Virus record (IMG/VR): IMGVR_UViG_3300028030_000015
Location: 1 to 48,209 of that record
Strand: one strand, 5' to 3'
From: a virus
Length of the DNA: 48,209 nucleotides
Part shown: piece by piece, positions 1 through 5,320 of the stretch
Numbering within the stretch: position 1 is the stretch's first letter
Layout: every line of letters begins with the position of its first letter
Notes under the pieces: generated by a model
The model's database searches: none
The model's input: only the letters and a program-made list of their open reading frames with translations
Told to the model about the DNA's origin: nothing
Made by a program: the position numbers and the translations under genes

Positions 1-1
1 G

Positions 2-121
2 CGAAAGACCACGACAATTTCACTCTGGCCTGAAAGCTGGGAAGCCCTGGATAAAATAGGTCCGTCCAGGGGGAAGGCGGTAGAAAAATTGCTCCGATTC
101 TGGCAAGAGCACCATTTATAG
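2..121 (+). CDS. Ribbon-helix-helix protein, 3' end only
   Basis: An open frame enters from the left edge and ends at a TAG, giving the last 39 residues of a protein. It begins RKTTTISLWPESWEALDKIG and continues with a helix rich in Lys, Leu and Arg. A short beta strand (TTISLWP) followed by two helices is the signature of CopG/MetJ-type ribbon-helix-helix DNA-binding domains, which act as dimeric repressors or antitoxins. The start and any N-terminal part lie outside the window. An attC-like palindrome follows 60 bases downstream, so it may be a cassette gene or a phage gene next to the array. Another small protein of the same general fold lies at 3631-3837, but the sequences are not close. 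Confidence 0.55.
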   Translation, partial: RKTTTISLWPESWEALDKIGPSRGKAVEKLLRFWQEHHL

Positions 122-183
122 AGAACGCACGGGTTAAGTGGCTGGCCGTGCCGAACCACAAAGATGATTAAGACAAAACAAAA

Positions 184-240
184 TCAATAACTTTTGAGGT
201 TCGCCAGGTGAGCCAGTCCATCTTGAACCCATTGTTATAC
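184..240. repeat. attC-like recombination site A (first of four)
   Basis: A 57-base imperfect palindrome. The left arm ATAAC...GAGGTTC pairs with the right arm GAACCCATTGTTAT, and it ends in GTTATAC at 234-240, matching the integron R' core (GTTRRRY) except at one base. The length and outer-arm complementarity resemble the classical 59-base element. It is one of four such sites spaced through 184-3239. Confidence 0.55.
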
Positions 241-282
241 AATTTTACATCATAATAATATGAATATTTTTTGGTTTGCTGG

Positions 283-846
283 TTACTGTTTGTTATTTAT
301 TTTCTGCATTGCACTACTCATGTTGGGGGTGGCATCTTTTTTAATGGATTTGTATAGGTCTGTACCCGCAAATTCTACGCCGAAAAGAAATGCAGTAAAC
401 AAAAGAACAACAAACGACACATAGTAACGATATGGAACATTATCAATAAGCCATTTAACAGTGACTTTTTCAGGACAATTTAAACTTGTTTCAGCATTGC
501 AATCTTTATTGTTATTTTTAAGTTTTTCAGGTAAGTTTGGGTTACGTCTAAACCTCGTGATTGTTGAATTAATAACAGAGATAACACATTCGATACTATG
601 TATATTTGGTGTATTTAAAAAACCTGTAAAACCATTTCTATAATGTTCACCGATCATATAGGAATATTTGTTTGTACCAAGATAATCATTAAGCAGGTCG
701 CAGGTTTCTATAATAATGGTTCGATATGTTTTTTCGTCATCAATATTAATTAATAATCCAGAAGATGATTTTGAAAATCTTGTAATAATTTGTTCAAGAT
801 TCTTTTTTGTTTTTTCCAAGATATTAATTATTTTGTCGTGATCCAT
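283..846 (-). CDS. Cassette protein with C-terminal membrane segment, unknown function
   Basis: A 187-residue protein, AT-rich relative to the phage genes. The N-terminal ~125 residues are predicted soluble and mostly helical, with many Asn, Ile and Lys. A single strongly hydrophobic segment near residues 142-161 (YYVSFVVLLFTAFLFGVEFA) is followed by a short charged tail. No family is recognised. The gene fills the interval between two attC-like sites and is read leftward. No convincing Shine-Dalgarno sequence precedes the ATG; upstream is A/T-rich. Tail-anchored or single-pass membrane proteins of unknown role are common among integron cassettes, and some are phage-defence effectors, but nothing here proves that role. 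Confidence 0.6.
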   Translation of the reverse strand: MDHDKIINILEKTKKNLEQIITRFSKSSSGLLINIDDEKTYRTIIIETCDLLNDYLGTNKYSYMIGEHYRNGFTGFLNTPNIHSIECVISVINSTITRFRRNPNLPEKLKNNNKDCNAETSLNCPEKVTVKWLIDNVPYRYYVSFVVLLFTAFLFGVEFAGTDLYKSIKKDATPNMSSAMQKINNKQ

Positions 847-859
847 TTTTTATTTTTTT

Positions 860-986
860 GTATAACGGCAGTAATCAGGGGCAAGCGAGGGAATGCCCCT
901 GGACTTGGATGAAGCCTGGACGGTGGCAGCAGGAAAGCGGTTGAAAAACTGTGCTGCTCGCTTGTCCCTTGAATTACATTGTTATC
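860..986. repeat. attC-like recombination site B
   Basis: A 127-base imperfect palindrome. The left end reads GTATAACGGCAGTAATCAGG and the reverse complement of the right end reads ATAACAATGTAATTCAAGGG, after which both arms share CAAGCGAG. The right core is GTTATCT at 980-986. The unpaired centre, rich in GC, is typical of long attC sites. Confidence 0.7.
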
Positions 987-1149
987 TCTTTTATTTTATT
1001 TGTACGAAGCGTTTCCTCTCCGTGTCCCGGTGATAGAGAGGTGTAGGCCATCTTTTTTGTCGCCTGATGAGGGTTTAACGTACCCGAAATAGCAATATAG
1101 CGACACTTCCCCATGGTGGCTACGATGGGAAGACAGCGGGACTTTTTAT

Positions 1150-1260
1150 TACGGATGTGGCGAAAATGGTAGCCGCACTGTGAAGGGTAGCACCCTTTAG
1201 GATGTCAGTATCCCCAAAACATGAACTGACGTGCAGGTTCGAGTCCTGCCATCCGTACCA
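1150..1260 (+). ncRNA. tRNA-like element with encoded CCA and aberrant middle
   Basis: Both ends look like a tRNA. A 7-bp acceptor stem pairs ACGGATG (1151-1157) with CATCCGT (1250-1256), or 8 bp if T1150 and A1257 pair. A class-II-style D arm (GGCGAAAATGGTAGCC) follows, and a perfect 5-bp T arm (GCAGG-TTCGAGT-CCTGC) precedes the acceptor 3' strand, discriminator A and encoded CCA. The middle, about 1178-1230, is wrong for a tRNA. It holds no 5-bp/7-base anticodon arm. Instead it has a tight AAGGGT/ACCCTT hairpin and a GTCAGT...ACTGAC stem with a large loop. Total length is about 110 bases, against roughly 75-93 for bacterial tRNAs. It may be a tRNA pseudogene, a tRNA mimic or a tRNA with an insertion. 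It sits between attC-like sites B and C. Confidence 0.5.
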
Positions 1261-1334
1261 TTTTACAGGAAGATAACGCCACGCATCACCTGACCCAAGC
1301 GGCCTACCGACCAGCTTGACACGGAGGAAAAAGG

Positions 1335-1574
1335 ATGAATAACCCGAAAGTTAAACCTGAAAAACCGAGATGCTTGGGGTCAGTGTGTATGCGATTGTTA
1401 TATTCTTTAATTCGTATGCTTAGAGCGCAGGCCGACAATAAGAAAATAAACGAAACTATAGCCTTATCACGAGAAGCTCTTCACAAAGGCGCTGTTGTGC
1501 ATTCTGGCGATATATCTACTGTAACCGATTCAGCTAGTGTCACGGAGTTTGTTTCTCCTCATTATGATGATTAA
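1335..1574 (+). CDS. Small cassette protein, unknown
   Basis: 79 residues. A strong Shine-Dalgarno (GGAGG, 1323-1327) sits upstream of the ATG, which is the main support for it being a gene. The N-terminus is basic with a conspicuous Met/Leu/Arg-rich amphipathic stretch (SVCMRLLYSLIRMLRAQ), and the C-terminal half is Ser/Thr/Asp-rich. No family is recognised. Its last 35 bases overlap the 3' end of the oppositely oriented ClpP-like gene, a tail-to-tail overlap often seen in compact cassettes. It follows the tRNA-like element by 75 bases. Confidence 0.45.
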   Translation: MNNPKVKPEKPRCLGSVCMRLLYSLIRMLRAQADNKKINETIALSREALHKGAVVHSGDISTVTDSASVTEFVSPHYDD

Positions 1575-2118
1575 TTTGTAAAAATGGAAAGCCATGGTCA
1601 ATAGTTATCTCTTTTATGCTTTGTATTATTCCTTTGTCCTGTGCTTGTTGCGTGTCGAGTGTCTGGCCAATGGCGATATCCTTCTTTAGTTCTTCTAAGG
1701 AAAAAGAGGTGTTGTCGATGATATTGGCAATTACTTTCTCTTGATCTTTTTGTAGGGACGTGAAATCTGAATACAATTGCTCAACGGTTAGTGTGACATC
1801 TCTATTATATGTTCGTTTGGCACCGTGGATTAAAAATGTTGTTCCTTTTGCTGCGAATCGTTCTTCACCTGCAAGAAAAACATTAATACCACAAGAATCG
1901 ATATTCCCTGAACCATGCATCACCACTTTAACATGAAGTGCTTTAAGATAAGAGTAAAGTATGAGGCCAAGATTAATGTCGCCACCATTTGAGGAGAATA
2001 AAATATGTAGTTCTTCTGGGGAATGTTTCTGTATTGATTCGGAGCATGTTTTTATGAATGCGTCAAACTGCTTTTTGTGTATTGAATCGACGAAACTAAT
2101 ATAAACTTTTTCAACCAT
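1540..2118 (-). CDS. ClpP-like serine peptidase (cassette-borne)
   Basis: 192 residues from the ATG at 2118, preceded on the minus strand by AAAGG. An upstream in-frame ATG at 2199 lies inside the attC-like site, so it is not used here. The protein shows the ClpP/crotonase-type fold signature: a strand with FSSNGGDINLGL (residues 41-52) like the ClpP oxyanion glycine motif, the nucleophile context NIDSCGI (Ser75), and the His context FLIHGA (His98). The expected third catalytic Asp, just before the TAEEA-like helix, is not clear; the local sequence is IGQTLDTQQAQDKGII. It is closer to the ClpP/S14-like proteases of mobile elements than to housekeeping ClpP. Substrate and any partner ATPase are unknown; none is encoded nearby. 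Confidence 0.75.
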   Translation of the reverse strand: MVEKVYISFVDSIHKKQFDAFIKTCSESIQKHSPEELHILFSSNGGDINLGLILYSYLKALHVKVVMHGSGNIDSCGINVFLAGEERFAAKGTTFLIHGAKRTYNRDVTLTVEQLYSDFTSLQKDQEKVIANIIDNTSFSLEELKKDIAIGQTLDTQQAQDKGIIQSIKEITIDHGFPFLQINHHNEEKQTP

Positions 2119-2140
2119 AATGATGCCTTTTGTTTTTTTA

Positions 2141-2232
2141 ATATAACGGTTTGAGGTCAGCGGAAACCGGCCAATGAGGCGGATAGATGAAAACCGCATG
2201 TTCCGGTTTTCCGCTGGAGCGATTTGTTATAC
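2141..2232. repeat. attC-like recombination site C
   Basis: A 92-base imperfect palindrome from ATATAACGG to GTTATAC (2226-2232). The arm TCAGCGGAAACCGG on the left is mirrored by CCGGTTTTCCGCTGGA on the right, leaving a short spacer. It has the same core sequence as site A. Confidence 0.7.
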
Positions 2233-2244
2233 AGCGCGTAAATT

Positions 2245-3114
2245 ATGAAGATAGCATTACATGACCACGAAAACAACGGCTACCCGAATTTAGCCCTGAT
2301 GAAGCTGAGTGCATGGCATAAAGCACAAGGTGATTCTGTGGAGTGGTTCAATGCTATGTTTTCCTATGACAAAGTTTATTCAAGCAAGGTTTTCACTTGG
2401 ACAAAGAAAGATCCTTACTTGCCAAAAAACGCAGTTATAGGTGGAACAGGGCATGATATTGCAGCAACATTGCCTGATGATGTGGAAAAAATGATGCCTG
2501 ATTACAGCCTTTATGATTGTGATAAATCGTACGGATTTCTCACCCGTGGCTGTATTCGCTCTTGTCCATGGTGTTTTGTACCCAAAAAGGAAGGGCGGAT
2601 CAGGGCACACCAAGACCTTGAAGATTTTTTACAGCATAAAGAAGCGGTGTTGATGGATAATAATGTATTGGCTCATAAACACGGAATTGAACAGATAGAA
2701 AAAATGGCAAAAATAGGAATAAAGGTGGATTTTAATCAGGGTCTTGACGCAAGATTGATTGATAATGCCATGGCAAAATTACTTGGTAAGTTAAGATGGA
2801 AACCATCTATAAGACTTGCTTGCGATACGGTAGCCATGATTGAGCCGATCCGAAAGGCTGTCGAGCTGTTACGTTGGCATAACGCCACCCCATCACAGTA
2901 TTTTTGCTATGTGCTGGTAAAAGATATTGATGACGCCTTGGAGCGTGTAAAATTTTTGAAGGGTATTTATGTGTACCCATTTTGCCAGCCTTACAGAGAT
3001 AAAGACGGCACAGAACCTACAAGAGAGCAAAAGGCTTTCGCAAGATTTTGTAATCATCGAGCTGTTTTCCGTAGCACGACATGGGAAGATTATAGATTTG
3101 CAAAAGCTGTATAA
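2245..3114 (+). CDS. Radical SAM protein (cassette-borne)
   Basis: 289 residues. The diagnostic C-x3-C-x2-C [4Fe-4S]/SAM motif is present as GCIRSCPWCF, with Cys103, Cys107 and Cys110. Before it is an ~95-residue N-terminal part resembling the cobalamin-binding-like front of many radical SAM proteins, including a GGTGHD segment. Downstream, the FNQGLDARLID and SIRLACDT segments fit the later strands of the partial TIM barrel. Substrate cannot be inferred. The gene almost fills its cassette, starting 12 bases after site C and ending inside the left arm of site D, the standard packing of an integron cassette. No obvious Shine-Dalgarno precedes the ATG. Confidence 0.8.
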   Translation: MKIALHDHENNGYPNLALMKLSAWHKAQGDSVEWFNAMFSYDKVYSSKVFTWTKKDPYLPKNAVIGGTGHDIAATLPDDVEKMMPDYSLYDCDKSYGFLTRGCIRSCPWCFVPKKEGRIRAHQDLEDFLQHKEAVLMDNNVLAHKHGIEQIEKMAKIGIKVDFNQGLDARLIDNAMAKLLGKLRWKPSIRLACDTVAMIEPIRKAVELLRWHNATPSQYFCYVLVKDIDDALERVKFLKGIYVYPFCQPYRDKDGTEPTREQKAFARFCNHRAVFRSTTWEDYRFAKAV

Positions 3115-3239
3115 CGGTTAAGCTGAGCTGTTTGTGGATAATAAAACAGGGAATACGCTCAACAATGGAGGTTGTTGATAATGTGCGAGCTACAAAATAC
3201 CGGCCAGGGTAACAAGTCCGCTCAAGCGCCTTGTTGGGC
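3109..3239. repeat. attC-like recombination site D
   Basis: A 131-base imperfect palindrome from GTATAACGG (3109) to GTTGGGC (3233-3239). The right core is a perfect match to the integron consensus GTTRRRY. The arms pair through GCTGAGC-like sequence on the left and GCTCAAGCGCC on the right. It overlaps the end of the radical SAM gene by a few bases and is the last site before the phage genes. Confidence 0.65.
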
Positions 3240-3286
3240 AAATGATTTCCGTGTGCATTTTTTTTGATTTATTTTTAATTTAGGTG

Positions 3287-3322
3287 TTGACGTTAATTTA
3301 ATTATGGTGTACATTGTAATTA
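3287..3322 (+). promoter_or_regulatory. Sigma70-type promoter overlapped by a 24-base palindrome
   Basis: The -35 TTGACG (3287-3292), a 17-base spacer and the -10 TACATT (3310-3315) make a good sigma70 promoter. A three-block palindrome, TAATTA-N3-TGTACA-N3-TAATTA (3299-3322), is centred on the -10 and would be expected to bind a dimeric repressor. The first gene downstream starts at 3364. Confidence 0.65.
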
Positions 3323-3363
3323 AGAAATGAGGGAAACCAAATTAACCTAAACGGAGACACAAA

Positions 3364-3627
3364 ATGAAAAAAACAAAAACAACTTTAATAGTATCACATG
3401 GCCAATATGAGACAAGTGCTGTTGAGATCGTTGTTAATCATACAACTGAGCGTGGTTTAATGAGACGCGCTCGTCAGTTGAGCCGTGAGTATGCCGTTTA
3501 TGGCGACAATTGGGTTGGGTGGATTCCAGCACAGGTCGCTATTGCATCAGATAATGATAAATGGGGAGACAACCATATAATAGGCGGTCAATGGTGTGAG
3601 CCTGCTAATGGTTGGCTGGAGCTATAA
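3364..3627 (+). CDS. Hypothetical phage protein
   Basis: 87 residues, with a GGAG ribosome site a few bases upstream of the ATG. It is the first gene behind the palindromic promoter at 3287-3322. No domain is recognised. The sequence has an Arg-rich central helix (RGLMRRARQLSREY) and a Trp-rich C-terminal half with several Gly, typical of a small, tightly folded phage protein. The next gene starts 3 bases after its stop, so the two are co-transcribed. Confidence 0.7.
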   Translation: MKKTKTTLIVSHGQYETSAVEIVVNHTTERGLMRRARQLSREYAVYGDNWVGWIPAQVAIASDNDKWGDNHIIGGQWCEPANGWLEL

Positions 3628-3630
3628 AAG

Positions 3631-3837
3631 ATGACCACCAGCAACCCAAAAGGGGCAGGCCGTAAACCTGCCCCGCCAAACTTGAAAAAGAACTCAGTCC
3701 ACATGAAATTGCCTCAATGGTTGATCGAGTGGACGGCAAGGCAGGAGCAGAGTCGGGCGGTATTGGTTGAGGAGGCGCTGAAAAAGGTGCATGGCCTCAA
3801 AACCCCTGCCCCGGACTACAATGATGGTGAAAAGTAA
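3631..3837 (+). CDS. Small ribbon-helix-helix-like DNA-binding protein
   Basis: 68 residues, with a ribosome site (GGAG, 3618-3621) inside the preceding gene. After a basic, Pro-rich leader (residues 1-22), the segment NSVHMKLPQWLIEWT followed by two short helices matches a CopG-type ribbon-helix-helix. A beta strand contacts DNA in a dimer. It could regulate its own promoter at 3287-3322, whose palindrome is the kind of site such dimers bind; this is inference from position only. Confidence 0.65.
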   Translation: MTTSNPKGAGRKPAPPNLKKNSVHMKLPQWLIEWTARQEQSRAVLVEEALKKVHGLKTPAPDYNDGEK

Positions 3838-3938
3838 GCCCAACAGTGTTAATAAGCGGAAAGTAATTTCCACGTATTCCCCGTTTTTGTAAGGGAAAAC
3901 GTGATATTGTGGAAAAAATAATAAATAAGGGTGGAAAA

Positions 3939-4337
3939 GTGGTAAATAGAGTTTTTTTAATTGGCAACCTGGGGGCTGATCCCGAAATACGGTACACCCA
4001 GAGCGGAACCCCCGTGGCAACTTTCAACATGGCGACTACTCGGCGTTGGAAAGACAAGGACGGGCAGCAGCAGGAAGAAACGGAATGGCACAGGCTCGTA
4101 GCATGGTCACGGCTGGCTGAAATTTGTGGCGAGTATTTTAACAAGGGCTCTAAAGTCTATATTGAAGGCCGCCTCCAGACCAGGAAATGGCAGGATCAGG
4201 GCGGTAGTGACAGATGGACAACCGAGGTAGTAGCAGAGGCCATACAGATATTGTCACCGCGAAAAGGCGATAACAGCGGAGCATCGCAAACGCCACTACC
4301 TCAAGGGGGTGGCGGAAACAACAACGTCCCTTTTTAG
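3939..4337 (+). CDS. ssb: Single-stranded DNA-binding protein
   Basis: 132 residues starting at the GTG at 3939. An AAGGGTGG ribosome site lies just upstream and the protein then begins VNRVFLIGNLG, the usual start of bacterial-type SSB. An in-frame GTG at 3909 would add ten residues with no family support. The OB-fold is complete, with the DPEIRYTQSGTPVATFNMAT, WHRLVAW and GSKVYIEGRLQTRKW segments. A Gly-rich linker follows. The C-terminal tip is NNNVPF where cellular SSBs have the acidic DDDIPF, so the charge used to recruit host repair and replication proteins is missing. It coats ssDNA during phage replication or recombination. Confidence 0.92.
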   Translation: MVNRVFLIGNLGADPEIRYTQSGTPVATFNMATTRRWKDKDGQQQEETEWHRLVAWSRLAEICGEYFNKGSKVYIEGRLQTRKWQDQGGSDRWTTEVVAEAIQILSPRKGDNSGASQTPLPQGGGGNNNVPF

Positions 4338-4377
4338 CAGTTTAAATATAGCACAAAAGATTTGGAGGAGTTGATTA

Positions 4378-4593
4378 GTGTTTAAAGATCGAACGGGAGT
4401 CGACCCTGACAAACTCGGGAAAGAAATTGCCAGGGTCTATAGGTCTGCAGCAAAAGCGAAATTCACAGGTACGCTTATCTTTAATTTTGCCATGAATTCC
4501 GGTGGGGTAACCTCCATACGGAGGGAGATGAAACCGTCAACAATCGAAATGTTACATGATGTGAAAAAATATCCAAAAGGAAGCATGAAATAA
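4378..4593 (+). CDS. Hypothetical small protein
   Basis: 71 residues from a GTG start with a strong ribosome site (GGAGGAG about 9 bases upstream). It lies between ssb and the late promoter. Basic, with a central hydrophobic strand (TGTLIFNFAMN) and a charged C-terminus. No family is recognised. It is probably the last gene of the transcription unit begun at 3287. Confidence 0.65.
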   Translation: MFKDRTGVDPDKLGKEIARVYRSAAKAKFTGTLIFNFAMNSGGVTSIRREMKPSTIEMLHDVKKYPKGSMK

Positions 4594-4598
4594 AAAAA

Positions 4599-4627
4599 TT
4601 GACAATTAGGAAAGATATGGCAATAAT
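4599..4627 (+). promoter_or_regulatory. Late promoter 1 (head operon)
   Basis: A perfect -35 TTGACA (4599-4604), exact 17-base spacer and -10 AATAAT (4622-4627, one mismatch to TATAAT). Predicted start near 4634. It sits between the end of the preceding gene and the leader/terminator at 4664-4750, and would drive terminase and the head genes. Confidence 0.7.
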
Positions 4628-4663
4628 GGAGCATTATTATAGTTAAATCTTTTTAGTTTAGCT

Positions 4664-4750
4664 GGATACCAAGAGCCTCCTGCAGCAGGATAGGACAACG
4701 GCCCAGTCTCGATATCGCAACATGCGGTGACGAGATTGGGCTTTTTTTTG
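4664..4750 (+). terminator. Leader attenuator 1: GGATAC box, small hairpin, intrinsic terminator
   Basis: GGATAC (4664-4669) is followed by a small TCCTG/CAGGA hairpin (about 4677-4690). After it comes a strong terminator whose stem GCCCAGTCTCG (4701-4711) pairs with CGAGATTGGGC and runs into eight T residues. The ribosome site GGAG of the terminase small-subunit gene lies directly after the T run. Transcripts from the promoter at 4599 should stop here unless antiterminated. The same arrangement recurs at 22057 and 36099. Confidence 0.75.
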
Positions 4751-4762
4751 GAGTTTTTTTCG

Positions 4763-5320
4763 ATGGGTAAACTTTTCGACGCACTTCCTCCACATTATCA
4801 AGTTTTCGTGAGCGAATATGTCACACACGGGAAAGTTGGTGATAGTGCGAAGAAATCAGGCTCTAAAGCTAAGAACTTGTCTCAGGCTGGAAAGCAATTA
4901 CTTAAAAAAGCTGAAATCAACGATGCTTTAGCTGAAATTAAAGTTGAATTAGCTGAATCTTTAGCCGCTAAACCTGAAAGAGTGCTGAAAGAACATGCCA
5001 GAATAGGGTTTTCTGATATCCGCAACCTATTTGATGATCTTGGCAGGCTGAAGCCGGTTAGCCAGATTGATGACGACCTGGCCGCTGCAATATCGTCTGT
5101 TAAGGTCGTGGCTAGGCAGACAGGTGGCGACGATCCTCTGGACGTTGAATATGTGCACGAAATTAAGCTGTGGAACAAAGGGACAGCACTGGACGCTCTG
5201 TCGAAACATCTTGGCCTGTTTGAAAAGGATAACGAGCAGAAGGGTGACCATACTGTAATCCTGCACGATCCAACTAACCCGGATGCAAAGGAAGAACCAG
5301 GGGAAGATGGCGACTCATAA
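4763..5320 (+). CDS. Terminase small subunit
   Basis: 185 residues from the ATG at 4763, with GGAG about 10 bases upstream. A GTG 36 bases earlier lies in the terminator and is not used. The N-terminal ~60 residues carry the helix-turn-helix-like pattern of terminase small subunits (YQVFVSEYVTHGKVGDSAKKSG, then a second helix), used to recognise the packaging site. The middle has the KPERVLKEHARIGFSDIRNLF segment typical of Terminase_2-type proteins, and the C-terminus is acidic. It overlaps the large-subunit gene by 14 bases from the preferred start of that gene. Confidence 0.85.
   Translation: MGKLFDALPPHYQVFVSEYVTHGKVGDSAKKSGSKAKNLSQAGKQLLKKAEINDALAEIKVELAESLAAKPERVLKEHARIGFSDIRNLFDDLGRLKPVSQIDDDLAAAISSVKVVARQTGGDDPLDVEYVHEIKLWNKGTALDALSKHLGLFEKDNEQKGDHTVILHDPTNPDAKEEPGEDGDS

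Noticed and set aside
461-643. 60-residue rightward frame opposite the 283-846 gene
   Set aside because: Hydrophobic shadow of a gene with better coding features; no ribosome site.
1232-1260. T arm/acceptor end of the tRNA-like element as a phage att core
   Set aside because: No second copy of this sequence was seen, in particular none in the 304-base gap beside the integrase.
2141-2199. N-terminal extension of the ClpP-like gene to ATG 2199
   Set aside because: It would be encoded by the attC-like palindrome itself; ATG 2118 has a proper AAAGG site and the family start.
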